Shown: positions 23,601 through 35,529 of the stretch, in pieces
Position numbering within the stretch: position 1 is the first letter of the stretch
Layout: every line of letters begins with the position of its first letter
Assembly (NCBI GenBank): GCA_030704615.1
Contig: CM060732.1
Coordinates: 12,960,001 to 13,020,000 of the forward strand
Length of the DNA stretch: 60,000 nt
Direction: 5' to 3'
Source of the DNA: Takakia lepidozioides
Lineage: Eukaryota; Streptophyta; Takakiopsida; Takakiales; Takakiaceae
The notes under the pieces: model-generated
What the model saw: only the letters and a program-made list of their open reading frames with translations
The model's database searches: none
What the model was told of the DNA's origin: nothing
Program-made: the position numbers and the translations under genes

Positions 23601-24030
23601 GTCTGTCTCTCCTCCCTCCGTACTGAAACCAAAGTCAACATTTGGGCTCCCTGCTGGTGCCCAATTGCTAATCGTGTGCTAATCGACTCGCTAATAATCA
23701 TGCATCAATGCTTGGCTGGTGGGTGGATGGTCTCATTTGTCGTGTATCATGTGAGTATCTGTGAAGAAAGATGGAAAGGGCTGGAAACAGTGTTTTGGGT
23801 GCACTGTGCAGCAGGGCATAATGGAAGCACGGAGTTGGCGGAGGGGGCGACTCGGGCACGGGTGACCGTGCAGAGGCAGAGCACGAGGGAGTTGCCAGGT
23901 GAGCTTGAGGCATGGTGGGTCCTGCTCCCCCCATCTTTTGGGCGATTGCAATCTTGCCTGTCTGAGGGCGATGCCGTCGGAGTGGGAGGATGTTGCTGTT
24001 TATGAGGTTGGTGTTTGTTGTATTGGAGGG
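20601..24030. other. Intergenic upstream of the transporter gene
   Basis: No recognisable gene. A (TTGACTC)n-like microsatellite of about four units lies at 21955-21982. Scattered SINE-like A-rich tails occur (near 20830). The last part leads into the transporter promoter. Confidence 0.45.
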
Positions 24031-24038
24031 AGAGGGAG

Positions 24039-24050
24039 GGGCTATATCAA
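24039..24050 (+). promoter_or_regulatory. Candidate TATA box of the transporter gene
   Basis: GGCTATATCAAG lies about 310 bases before the start codon at 24354 in a purine-rich context. It is the best TATA-like sequence upstream of the gene. The transcription start is inferred, not seen. Confidence 0.35.
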
Positions 24051-24353
24051 GGGAGGGGAAGCAGACCCGGATTATACACTTGGGCTAGTCCTGTGATATT
24101 CTGCACATCGCTGAGCAAGTTCAGTAGACGTTGATTCGAGCGGACCCATCTGCAGAGTTCAGAGCTCGGCAGTCGAAGTCTGTGATGATCTGGTTTCCTA
24201 TTTGAAGAAAAGGGCCCGCATCCTGTTCACCTGAAGGAGAGGACTGAAGTTTGGAAACTCGAGTAGGAAGGGAGAGGGAGAGCGGGGAGGGAGAGAGGGG
24301 AGGGAGATAATGCATGTAGCGCACACGGCTACCTGCAAACCGTCGAGATTACC

Positions 24354-27300
24354 ATGGTTTCTGGTGCACAAGGGGAGGTGGAGTTCCAGAAGGTAAATTC
24401 GGTCGCGAGGACCACGTTCAGTGACCAGTTACACGGTGATGCAGAGGCCGGCGATGGCCATCACGAGGAGAGTTTCAAGTCCGGAGCAATCACAGCATCA
24501 AAAGAGACTGTCCATCTCGTTGGGAAAGGTGAAGCTGCTGTCCCCCCCATGGCTTGCAGTTACTGCTGTACCAGCGCTAAAGCGCGTTCATTACTTTCAC
24601 AGAGAGGAGCTCGAGACCTCCGAAACGCTCAAGCGCGATTTTTTCTATCGAAGGACTTCTGCACGCAAGCAGAGAGAGAGAGAGAGAGAGGGGGGGGGGG
24701 GGGGAGAATTTTGTTATCTATGCATACGTACTCCATGAGACGAATTCTTGAGCATGAATTTCCTGAGTGGGTACTGAACATTGGGGGAAATCACCAAAAC
24801 AGTATTGAAGTGTGGAAGACTTTGATGTGATGCTAGAAATATGTGAAATGGTCCTCATTGTCCCAGATATTGTTGACGTGACCAGTGCTAAAAGTGACGC
24901 TTTGACATCAATGCAGTTTTCTCCAGTGCCACAGTTTGCACTTTGTAGACAACCTTAAGGGATAGCCCGTCCAGTAGGATTCAAAAGTGGGAAAGATACT
25001 GAGGACGGTCAACGGGATATTTATGCGTGCTAAGTTAGTTGGATAACATGTGGAAGGCACACTGAGTATATGCCAAGGCTGTCCCGAGGACGTTGTGCAA
25101 TCCCAAGCAGCTATGATAAACGCGTGAGGGCATCATGTGGCAGTCAGCTTATTGAAATCTACTTTGTGACTGCAGATACGTGGTGGGAGGTGGGATTTCA
25201 CTTGGTGACAGCCATCAACAATGCATTTATACTGGGCTACCCTGCCCTTATAATGGCGTATCTGGGATGGATAGCTGGGCCTATTTGTCTGATTGGGGGC
25301 GGGATTATTTCCCTCTACAATAACTTCTTGCTGGGTAGTCTCCATGAGACTGGAGGCAAGCGCCACATTCGTCTCCGTGACCTTACAGGCCATATTTATG
25401 GTAGGTTCATTCTAATCCTCATGACACATCTCAGACCTTACCATTGACAGATTTCATGCTTGCAAATAAAGCAGCAGGAACCCTTCTATCTGAAAGCCTC
25501 CTTTTAAGAAGTGTCAGCTTTCAGCACTGTTTCTAGATATCAGTAGGACAGGAGGACTTCGCAGAATTTGCAGTTCCGAGGGATGTAAAGAACCACGAAG
25601 ACAGCCAATGGGTGGAATTATCTTTGGTGTTGCTCAACTCTAGATTCAATTGACCTGAATAAATAGAACTACATTGCATCTCGACAACATGATTACTTTG
25701 CAAACTTAGTTACACCAAACTGAATACAAAACCACCAGCGCAGGTCCTGCAGTGTACAAATTGACGTGGGTTCTACAGTACGGGTATTTGAGTATCGGCA
25801 ACATTGGGGTCATCATCCTGTCTGGTCAAGCCCTTAAGGTACTAAACCCTCTCTCTTTCTCTGTCTCTGTCTCTGTCTCTTTTCTGTTTGTCCGTGTCAC
25901 GGAAATTGCAAAATTTATTTCTCGGAGTTTGTTCTTTCTCTCTCAGCATCCCAATTTCCTGTAACAGGATTGATCTTGACTATGGATAAGGTGAGAGAAG
26001 CTCCCTCCCTGTCGGATAAAGAGAATGAAGAGAGAACAGAACCCTCATGGACGACCACACCAGACCTTTGAATTGGCGTGTGAAAGATATACGTAATTGT
26101 TTTGGATGTTGACATGTATCTCCGCCTACAAGAAAGTCGATTTGGTTCTGGTTCATCACATGAACAAGAATCCCTATTTGACAACTGGTACGGACCCGCC
26201 TTGGGAATACACATCCTCAGTAACATTACAATAGGATTTCCACTGGTATGTTGCTTTTTCATATAGATGTATGATGCCTACAGGACAGACTGCAAACACT
26301 TTAAAGTACACCAGGCACTGCTGTACTTTGACATACCAGGTGTCAGACAACGTCACCACACAAACAGTCTCTCAGCACTGTGATCTGCAGCGAATCTTTG
26401 GGGAATAGTGGGGTGAATGGGTGCTGGGAATTGCTGTCAGGGAGGTTAGCCCAATGACGTTACTCAAACCTGGTCCTTTGATTTAATCTCTAACTTGTAC
26501 AGATGAAGTACGGAAGATAATGCGGGGCTCATATGTTGGAATGTTGGTATTTGGGATGCTTGAATGTGCAGGCAATCTGGATGACATTTAGAGATGATAT
26601 GCCAATCAAGTTGTCTACATGGATTGTCATAGCCGGTGCCAGCTTCGGCATTTTTGCTTTTGTGGTGCCTCATTTGCACGCATTGCGATTCTTCTCCGGC
26701 TTTTCACTCATCCTCTCTCTCATCTACACTTCCATCGTTATTGCTATTTCAATCTCTGATGGTATGAACCTCTATCTCTCTCTTTCTGAATCATGTTTTT
26801 GGGGTTGTTTTTGGGGTGCTTGTTGAGGGCCCAACTTCTCTATTGAATCCTGTTATTTTTTTGTCCCATAAGCTATGGAAGCTATTTGAGCTTCCCATGG
26901 GCAGTAGAAAGTTTCTTTCGTTCCTTTCACTTTACTGCCAATCTGTAACATAGTTGGATATAAGTATTTGGTATATCTGGTAACTGGGTGGATATATCTG
27001 TCATGTAATCTCGTAGCGAAACCTCGCTATCTAAAGCGGATCACACATGAAAAGCTCCACAGTTCTCTGAGAACAAAAACAGAAGTAGAAAGTCATCTGA
27101 GGTGGCAGTGACACAGTAATGTTGGGGGCATGCACAACCGTGCAGCATATGGTAATAGAGGCCTAGGGCTTGAATTTTAATCCAGGAAATCAAAAGGGGG
27201 AAGTTTGGAGCTGATCTTAGAGATTAAGTGGAGATGCACTCAATTCTTGTGAATGCGGGCTATGATGTACGCTCTTCTGTGGAAGTCCATGGGTTTAGTA

Positions 27301-28967
27301 GGTGAGAAGTATACCGAGTATACGACATACCGAGCAGTTGACTCTGGGGTTTTGATCTAGTAGCAAATAAAAGTTTTAACCATTCCTGTATCCCTCTCGC
27401 ATCGCATCCAGAAATAAAGGTTGCAGGGGTGATGGATGTCGAATGCAGATCATACTAGAGCACTGTTAATATCTCCCTGTCCGCTTTGATGTACATTGGA
27501 GACACTGTCAAAAATGCTGAGGGGTGTGGATCGGAGGAGAGACCGAGAGAGCAAGAGCTAGGAGCAGTAACCAACTTGATTGTGCCCAGGAAGATGCTGA
27601 AGGTGTGTTTGTTCCTCTAAAGCACAGGTCTGAAAGCCAAGACACCTCGGGACTATTCATTACGGGGTACCAAAACCGATCAGACTTTCAATGCAATTGG
27701 AGCTTTGGCAACCATTGCATTTGCATTCAATACTGGCATTCTCCCTGAGATGCAGGTGCCCGCCTAATTTGGTCTTAAGTAGTTTTCCTGTCTGCAATTT
27801 GAATGTCAGTATTACAATAGAGGAAATGTTAAGAGTAGGGTGGGTGACTGAGGGCTAGAAGGCAGCCATACAGCAGCACAAGCATTACAAATAGTTATAA
27901 GAGCTCTGAGATGAAGGCTAGATTTAAACTTTCTGTTACTGTTTTGAATGGCAGGCAACAGTGAAGCAGCCTTCAATCAAAAACATGTACAAATCACTGG
28001 TTATGCAGTTCACACTCGGGGCCTTACCATTTATTGTGCTCACATTTGTGGGTTACTGGGCCTATGGAAACACTGCAGCTCCGTACCTAATCACCTCTCT
28101 TTCTGGCCCCAAGTCATGGGTCACAATTGCAAATGCTGCTGCCATCTTGCAAGCCATCGTCTCCCTTCATGTGAGTGCAAATCTACTTTTGATCCAAAGA
28201 TACTGCTGTCATATATTCAGAGTCTAGTACAGTTTCTCCAAGACTTGAATCATGTCTTTGCAATGATAGCATGTGTCAACAATCAGTAGGTCTTCATCTG
28301 ACCCCCTTTTCTTGCTTGCATGCAGATCTATGCGACACCCATGTATGAAATGATGGATACACATTTTGCAAGAGAAAACAAGGGTGACTGGTCAGCGCAC
28401 AACATGATGGTTCGCTTCATCACTCGCGGAACCTACATCAGTCTAAGCACTTTCTTTGGGGCGCTCCTTCCCTTCTTTGGGGACTTTGTTTCCCTCACTG
28501 GAGCTCTGGCGGCCTTCCCATTGGAATCTGGACTGGTCCACCATATGTACCTTAAGGTATTTGACAAACAACATTTTTAGTGTGTGTCTTGTCTTCCACT
28601 CCATTTTCTTCGGTATGTCTCATGATATTTCTGTATGGAAGAAAGGAGAAAGATATGAGTTTATCCAGGCACTTCAAAGAGCATGGAGATGCAGGCATGG
28701 CCCACAAGCCTCCTTCTCCACCTCCCCTTCTTCTCTTCTGCATCGGGGAGGGCAACACTGAGGAAAAACTTCTTTCTATCCTATGCACGGCAAGAACTAA
28801 CACACTGGTAATGGCAGGTGAAAGGCAAGGACTTCAGATGGCAACGAAAAACATGGCATTGGTTCATCATTGTATTATCAGCGATCTTGACTGTGATCAC
28901 TGCAATTGCAGCTGTCAGATACATTGTCACTGATTCCATCAACTACCATGCCTTTGCCAATATTTAG
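24354..28967 (+). CDS. Proline transporter (ProT)-like amino acid permease, AAAP family
   Basis: Eight exons join in frame at GT-AG borders: 24354-24528, 25176-25400, 25753-25838, 26572-26761, 27628-27755, 27955-28170, 28326-28556 and 28818-28967. The product is 466 residues. Every intron phase closes, which makes the model strong. Family landmarks in order are DTWWEVGFHLVTAINNAFIL, LGYPALIMAYLGWIAGP, HETGGKRHIRLRDLTGHIYG, IILSGQALK, the FAFNTGILPEMQ block, VGYWAYGN, and MYEMMDTHF before the last helices. These match plant ProT carriers, which import proline, glycine betaine and related compounds with protons at the plasma membrane through about 11 membrane spans. The N-terminal ~58 residues are hydrophilic and poorly conserved, as usual. 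Intron 1 carries a (GA)n(G)n microsatellite. The gene looks intact; exact substrate is inferred. Confidence 0.95.
24667..24704. repeat. (GA)n-(G)n microsatellite in transporter intron 1
   Basis: A run of GA dinucleotides passes directly into about 14 G residues. It lies 140 bases inside the first intron of the transporter gene and is likely to vary in length. Confidence 0.9.
25850..25882. repeat. (TCTCTG)n microsatellite in transporter intron 3
   Basis: A pyrimidine-rich run of CTCTCT/CTGTCT units begins about 12 bases after the exon 3 donor site. It is a length-variable repeat. Confidence 0.75.
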
Positions 28968-30455
28968 GCAGTCCAAGATTCCTATTCGAAATCTCGCCAT
29001 TGCATCAACAAACATGTAGAATACAAAAACAGCCCTTCTCAGGGTTTTAAAGTTCAAAGTTTCGAAAAAGATGAGAAGACTTTGTCCGCACACGCTTCTT
29101 TAGGAGGGTAGACTCTGGAGAAAATACATTATTTTAACTACTTTGAATCAAAGAGCTTTAAAGTTTGTTTAGGATGCTTCAAGTTGCATGTACATTGCTA
29201 TGTAGACCTGAAGGGGATCTGAAGTAGGCCAGGTGAGAATCTACTGATGTACATGAAATTCAATTTCAAGATTCAATGAAGTCAGGTGAACAAGTATCAG
29301 CTGAATACTGGATAAATACTCTTCAAACATACGAATTTTTGTCTGACACAGCCAGCTGAGCCCATCTCAGCTCTTATCATACCTGCCACACCAATGAAAG
29401 GGTGCCTCCAAAAGTTTTGCATCACATAGAACGAAAAAATTGTGTTCTGTGTGTTGCATTACCCCTAACAGATATATGAAACAATGTTTCATCACACTCC
29501 TCAACACCAAACTCCCAAAAACTGTGCAGAGAAAAGTTTTAGGAGAGCCTGAGCAAATTACACACTCATGAACTTCCTATAATATGTAGGAGAAAAACTT
29601 GCATCCACACTAGCCATATATGGCCCCTCCAAAATCCAACTCAAGACTAAGGAGTGGACAACCTCACACCAAAACATGCAGTAGAGACCAACTCTTGAAA
29701 TGGCATCAACACCCTCCCACTCCCACACGATTAGCCAGCTGTAGGGAAACATACCAAAAGACAGGTGAAGGGAGGGAGTGGAACAGTGAGGCAGCAGACT
29801 TTCTCCTAGGAGCTGCTGATATATTAGTGTGTGTGATAAAAGCGTGTCAATGAGGAGGCAAACAAATTGACAGGATGCAGGTGTCTACAGTGAAGCTGCC
29901 AGAATGCCTGCAATCATTGCTTCCTTAAGCCATCCCATCATATTTCCTCCTCTGGCAGTCTCTGCCCTGCAACTACACACTCTCTGTAATGTTTCCTGTG
30001 TCTCTTTCTGTGCCCTCTCCTCCAAATTCCAAGTGACTGAACCAATTGCTTTTTTTGTTTCGTTGTGTTGTGGGGTGGAAGAGGGGGGAGGGGGAGAAAC
30101 AGCCACCACCAAGGTTTACAAACCAAAAAGCTTAACAAAAACCAAGGCAAGCAACATATGTCTGCGTCTCTCGACCCCAAAAAATCACACTACTTCGCCT
30201 TCCCTCCACCATGTGTCTCTTTTATGAGAGGATAAGCTCTGCCCGATCCTGAATGTATTCTAGGCACAATTCGAGACGTTCTAATTGCGGAACCGCATGG
30301 CCCCTTTCACTTTCCTCCTTGAGTTCTCACCCCGTGCCATAAGCTTGGCAACACAGAAACCCTTTCAGAAGACCAAGAGTTAACAGTTCTACTCCTTGGC
30401 GACCAAGGCAACATCATCAGAATGCTAAACGTTGACCAGACCCTCAACCAAAGCC
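28968..30455. other. Intergenic between convergent transporter and RPB8 genes
   Basis: The region should contain the 3' untranslated ends of both genes, which point towards each other. No further gene is visible. Frames on both strands around 29880-30230 are shadows of one purine/pyrimidine-skewed stretch. Confidence 0.5.
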
Positions 30456-30899
30456 CTAACCCACTTTTCTCATCAGCAGATAAACGCGCTGATCAAGCTG
30501 CAAGCTACTTAAATTGTTGGGATCCCCTTTGAGTAACATCAGAAGCCCACCAAAAGACACATACACTTCCACCTTCACAGTCCCGCTCGCCTCCGTGTCC
30601 GCATACTTGTAGAGTTTTCCATACATCACGTACTCGTACTTGTCGGCCAGCGACTTGCCTCCGCTCTGGTCGAAGACGGCATCATCAGGTGTTCCATCCA
30701 GGCTGAGGGTGGATGCTAATGCCATCGTGAACTTATCATGTATGGAGAGGGGGTAGATGTCGGTGTTCACGTCCAGCAACATGTCCATGTCGAACTGCTC
30801 ACTGTGGGCAACGATCCTCGATACCTTGTCAAACTTTCTGCCATCCGGATCCATCCCTGTGATTGAGAAGATGTCCTCAAACAGCAGTGCGTCCGCCAT
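30456..30899 (-). CDS. NRPB8: RPB8 (RPABC3), shared subunit of nuclear RNA polymerases
   Basis: A single uninterrupted 147-residue frame starts MADALLFEDIFSITGMDPDG and ends QRVYLLMRKVG. It matches the length and layout of plant RPB8: the FEDIF start, KFDKVSRI, the MLLDVNTDIYPL strand, LDGTPDDAVF, KYEYVMYGKLYKY, and the C-terminal signature YVSFGGLLMLLKGDP. RPB8 is a small OB-fold-like subunit present in RNA polymerases I, II and III (and the plant-specific IV and V) in the nucleus. The start codon is the first ATG of the conserved frame. An acceptor-like TTCGCAG just before it suggests that an intron may sit in the 5' leader. The gene looks intact. It is divergent from the downstream peptidase gene across about 1.5 kb. 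Confidence 0.95.
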   Translation of the reverse strand: MADALLFEDIFSITGMDPDGRKFDKVSRIVAHSEQFDMDMLLDVNTDIYPLSIHDKFTMALASTLSLDGTPDDAVFDQSGGKSLADKYEYVMYGKLYKYADTEASGTVKVEVYVSFGGLLMLLKGDPNNLSSLQLDQRVYLLMRKVG

Positions 30900-32443
30900 T
30901 GCTTTCTGCGAAAATTCTGTTCTCTCTCAGTATGCAACCCCACTTTCCCAAGGTTGAGGAAGGGCCTCTGGATGCCTCCTTTAATTTTTTCCTCTTTTTC
31001 TTTTTGTTCCCTCTTTTCTTTTTGAGTTATTTACACTTGAGTTGGGCAGCTGGATGGGTGATTCCTCTATCATGCATTTTGTTTGCTATGGTTGTACACC
31101 CTCACTTTGCTGCATCCCTTCCTGTGCTGATAAACAACACGAAACACTTTGCAGAGAGCAACCTGCACATGAACCTGCCACACCCGCCCTAACTCCACTG
31201 TTGCTACCCCACATTCTGTCCTAACATCAGTTCCATTGAGGAAAATTAGGCAGGGTTATCAGATTCTGCGACGTCCTCATATAATATATTGTTCTCTCAA
31301 TCATGGCCTGCTCATGTGAGCCCCACTGATTGCATGCTATGAACAAACTTTTCTGGGGAAACACTCCTTGAGCAGGACAAAACTCGACAATCCAAGCAAA
31401 GATCACAACCATGACAAGCGAAGGGCCCACCAGTCCACGAAGTACATTAGCCAGAGACTAACTAGGGAAGAGTGGGCAACTCAACCTTTTTCCGAGAAAA
31501 CCCATCATTTGTAAGTGGAATCTTTGCAGCTAAGCTTTAATAAAACTCATCTGCAGTGTTTGCCTGGGCTCTTGTTCTTGCCCAGCGCACTTAGCATTTG
31601 ATGCAAGTGATGGATGCCTGGTTTTTCTTGGGTTGGGTGAAATAGGTGTTTTAGGTACATACGTGCATTTGTTTTTCCTACTTTGTTTTCGAGATGTCAC
31701 TTTTGATACCTCTTTTGTCTGGGCGAGCTGGCAAATGGAGGAGAGCAGGCATCACCAAATGCATGACCGATCCCAGCCTTGGTTTTCTCAAATTTCCACC
31801 GAAGAAGTTGGGATGGTGTAAGCCTACACATAGTTTTACCCCCCTTGCAATGACAAATGAGCTTCCTCATTTTTCCGGATGTTGGGTACAGTGGGAATCC
31901 CGGAGAAGGACACACTGTCCGACACATACATGTGAGTGCGAAGATTCAAGTAACAAGTTCGGGACAAAAGAATAGAGCGACAGAGATGGTGGGCGTTATG
32001 GCCGAGTGCAACCATCTTTTGTCGCCCTTTGCGACCTCCATCCACCACTCGTTCCCTCCCTCACATTTGGCATGGCCACGGGAGAGGTTCCGGCCTGCTC
32101 TACATTTGCAAGAGATCTAGCGTAGTACAAGTTTGAGGCATGCGAGGAAGTTGAGTTGCAGCTGTAAGAATTCGTGCTCCAATTGTCACTGTCTTTCTAT
32201 GTTTCCTGTGGGACCGCTGTCTTCCAAGGTTAGCTGCTCAATCCCAACTTTCTGAAGAGAGGGGCGGTATGGGCGCTACGCAGAGGTCTCGCTCTCAGTT
32301 TTCCCCCGGATTTTTCGACTTTTCCAGCATTTTAAGAATTGGAAACTGCAGGGATTCAGTTGGTGGGATGTGATTCTGTGCAGGTAAGCTTGTACAGGGA
32401 ACACCGATCGTATGAGGTACGATCAAGCTGTGGACGTGGCAAA
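30900..32443. promoter_or_regulatory. Intergenic region between divergent RPB8 and GGP-like genes
   Basis: About 1.5 kb should hold both promoters. A pyrimidine-rich run lies at 30980-31025 on the RPB8 side. A splice-donor-like CAGGTAAGC at 32381-32389, upstream of the peptidase start, could belong to a leader intron. No additional gene is convincing, and no precise promoter element is assigned. Confidence 0.4.
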
Positions 32444-35019
32444 ATGACAATTCATTGCTGTGCCTCCGGATCGAAAGCTGTGGAGACAGATCGAGATACC
32501 GATGCAGTTTTACCGGAATCTCCAAAATCAGTGGAACAAGCAGCCGTGGGACCCCGGCGGTTTGCAGTCCTGCTAACAGGACATGCAGCAGAGTACACTG
32601 AGAAAACTTACGGAGGCTACGGTCGCATGTTCGTGAAATTACTGAGTGATCCTGGCGAAGTGTGGGACGAGTTTCCTGTGGTGGAGGGAAAGTTTCCAGC
32701 ACCGGAGGACTTGGACAGGTATGAAGGATATGTGGTCACCGGTAGTCGCCATGATGCGCACGGGAGCTTAGAATGGATAGAGCAGCTGTGCCATCTGCTA
32801 CAAACCCTTCATGAAAACAGGAAACCGGTTCTTGGTGTGTGCTTTGGCCATCAGGTATGCGTGCTATCTATTTCCGAGTCAATTCTATGATGCAACTGGG
32901 ATGATGTGTTGCCTGATCAGCGATAAATAGGCAGTGAAGTTGGCAAGTAAGGTGATGAGGTATGTGTGTATGTTTGGTGGTATGGATGGTGGCTACACAT
33001 TCGCTTAGCAAAAATGTGCAGAAGAGTACCCATTTATTTGATGTCTTTCAGAAGATAAGTGGAGGGCAGGGGTGTTTAGTGCTTGCAGATGACATATCAC
33101 TAAATACCGTGTCATCTGTTCTCTTCATCAAGACATTCCCTATGCAGTCAAGTTCACTTATTCTGCCTGGCAGGTGTAATTTTAAATTTTAAATTGAGGG
33201 GGGAGGTGGCAAGGGATATCCCAAGAGTCTTTGAAACTGGGGCTGACCATATTATGGGATCCTCAATCTATAAAATCTAATGTTCACTAGCGGGTATGGA
33301 TCTTACAGCAGTTTCTGAGGTGAATTGGTTGTGTCCTAAAGATTCCGTTGCAAGAATCTGCAGCAAGACTATTACCATCTGTGTGAAGTGTTTCAGAAGT
33401 GGAGGTCAGGGGTTTTCAGTGCTTGCAGTTGATAATTACATGTGACATTGTCTTTAATCTTCATCAAAGATACCCTATACAATGAAGTTCACTTATTGTG
33501 CCTGCTTAGTGATTTCTCTAAGCATCAATTAAATAGTATTTTAAAGAGTCTTGCTAAGGATACACCTGACTATGATATGGGAACCTTGCTCTACCTCTCA
33601 TCAGGATTGTTGCTAGTGTGTGAAAGTGGAAGTGCCCTCTTTTGCTTGTATCCTAGCAAATTTTGGAGGGAAAGGTTTGTGACTACTCCACTCTCTCTGG
33701 TTCTGGATCTGGATTATTGTGCAGTACTGGAAATCCCAGGCTTGGGGAGTTTTAGTATTCATAGGGAAGGGCACATTGCAGCCTCCGTCCACATAGGATA
33801 GGGATGTCTCCCTTTCTGTTCCACTCTCATGTTCCAAGCACTTGCTCAAACTCTCTTGTTACTGAACTAGGGGTAGGTGGTGTCACTTTGATCTACAGGT
33901 GTTGAGTCGTGCCCTGGGAGGGAAGACAGGGAGGGCATCAGTTGGATGGGAGGTGGGACTGAAGAACGTCACTCTCACTGAGGCAATGCTTTCCAAACCC
34001 TATGGAGCTGGACTGCCTTCCCAAATCAAAATCTTCGAAGTACATCAAGACCAGGTACTGTACTGAGAGGTTCTTTAGTTGAACTTACAGTCCACTTCTA
34101 ATGTGGATACATGAATACATTGTGAGTTGACAAGAATGTCTTTCAGAAATGTGGACCTCTCTGGTGTGGAGGTTTCTAGTTTGCAACCTCTAATAGGTTG
34201 AGAGAAACAAGTAATTGAATGTTCCGGGAAGAGCCAAGATTGACTTCAGTAGTCTTGATTCACAGCAGGTTTTGCTTAGTTTGGGTAGCCAGAAATAACT
34301 TTATGTAGGTGTACCCCACTAGTGGAATTCTTCACCAATAATTATGGCTGCTGTTCTGTTTCCCTTAAACCCCCCACCATGGTTTCCCCATTTCTCTAGA
34401 CCATTTAAATCTGGTCCGTCTTTGAGTATGGAGAGCACTAGACCATGTCCTTCAAGTGGTGGACCATTGGGATCATTTTATTGTTGGTGAACAGGTATCA
34501 GAGATGCCACCAGGAGGGGAGATATTGGCATCATCAGAGCGAACAGGCATCGAAATGTTTGCAGTGGGAGATCATGCCTTAGGTATTCAAGGCCACCCCG
34601 AGTTTTTTGATGATGTTGTGGTGGATCTTCTCGATGGCCGTCTTGCCTCAGGAATTATGAAGGTAGGATTCTTACTCTCAATCTTTTAGCACTTTCAACA
34701 CACTTAACCTGTTGACCATCGATCTTTGACAGGTAGTCCCAAGCCAGTTAACATACTGGTTATCAGTATTCCAAGATTTTGACTTCTGTTTCCTCTCCCC
34801 AGCACTGGCAGATGTTTCCTCCTGTATTTTGATGTGCCCCTTTTCCCATGTCTTTGTAGCACTATCTTTTCCCTCGTCTTGTTTGGCGGAACATTGATGA
34901 GTGCCTGTCTCTGAGATTAGGAGGACGAGATCAAGGAGGCCAAGGCATCAATGAATCAAGCACACGCAGATCAAGAGTTGCTGCAGCGGCTTTGTAAAAC
35001 ATTTCTGAAACAACGCTAG
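32444..35019 (+). CDS. Gamma-glutamyl-peptidase-like class I glutamine amidotransferase
   Basis: Four exons join in frame with all introns in phase 0: 32444-32854, 33899-34054, 34495-34662 and 34921-35019. The product is 277 residues. The class I amidotransferase triad is readable: Cys133 in GVCFGHQ, and His223 and Glu225 in GIQGHPEF. Other landmarks are TYGGYGRMFVKLL, YEGYVVTGSRHDAHG, LGGKTGRASVGWEVGLKNV and FEVHQDQV. This layout matches plant cytosolic gamma-glutamyl peptidases (GGP), which cleave gamma-glutamyl bonds of glutathione and its conjugates; the exact substrate is inferred. The first ~35 residues extend beyond the family core and could be a leader or use a later start, though no ATG follows soon. 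Intron 1 (1044 bp) contains a local duplication. A retrotransposon sits 270 bp beyond the stop. Confidence 0.93.
33046..33505. repeat. Duplicated segment inside intron 1 of the GGP-like gene
   Basis: Two diverged copies about 345 bp apart (33046-33178 and 33391-33505) share 'tttcagaag', 'gtgcttgcag', 'cttcatcaa' and 'agttcacttatt.tgcctg'. This is a local duplication within an intron and does not affect the coding frame. Confidence 0.7.
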
Positions 35020-35283
35020 AATGTAGCCCTTAAGGACTTTGCATCTCTTTCATCTGATTTCATGTTTTGGGAGAGGGAACTGGAGTGCCTGTGTGAGAGA
35101 GAGAAAGAAAGCAAGAAGGAAGTTTTATAACGTCTACAGAGAGAGAGAGAGACGCACAGAAAGTAACTTTATAACAGCCACAGGGGGAGAGAATTGTCAT
35201 CCTCAACATAATGACAATATTATGCCTCATCAGTGCCAAGTTTAGTTAGCCATTTTACCAAGTGGATGAGAGAGAAAAAGACA
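35020..35283 (+). other. 3' flank of the GGP-like gene
   Basis: The short stretch contains GA-rich microsatellite sequence (35090-35165) and ends at the target duplication of the retrotransposon. It probably includes the peptidase 3' untranslated region. Confidence 0.5.
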
Positions 35284-35288
35284 GGAAG

Positions 35289-35500
35289 TGTGACTAGGTT
35301 AGTATGCCTAGGTTAGTGGCTAAGCAAGGCTGAAGACAGAAAGCCATAACAGAAGCTGAAGAGACTTATGGCTAAGCAAGAGAAAGTAACAGTCAGAATG
35401 GCAAAGGCCAAGTATTAGGCCTTTGGATAGCAAGGGAATATCAAAAGGTATCTTAGAGCAAGTGGAGACCCGTTTACTATAATAAGACAGGACTGTAACA
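35289..35500 (+). repeat. 5' LTR (internally deleted)
   Basis: This 212-bp LTR starts TGTGACTAGG and ends GACTGTAACA. Compared with the 3' LTR it lacks a 4-base block near the start and one 172-base block (equivalent to 40236-40407). The arithmetic is exact: 212 + 172 + 4 = 388. Apart from these gaps the two LTRs align without further indels. Confidence 0.93.
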
Positions 35501-35502
35501 TT

Positions 35503-35514
35503 TGGTATCAGAGC
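35503..35514 (+). other. Primer-binding site (tRNA-iMet type)
   Basis: TGGTATCAGAGC lies two bases after the 5' LTR. It is complementary to the 3' end of plant initiator methionine tRNA, which primes reverse transcription in many plant LTR retrotransposons. Confidence 0.95.
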
Positions 35515-35529
35515 ATAGGTTAGTGGTGG

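Noticed and set aside
23494-24096. 157-residue plus-strand frame before the transporter gene
   Set aside because: It has no recognised motif, overlaps minus-strand frames of equal quality and ends before the candidate TATA box of the transporter.
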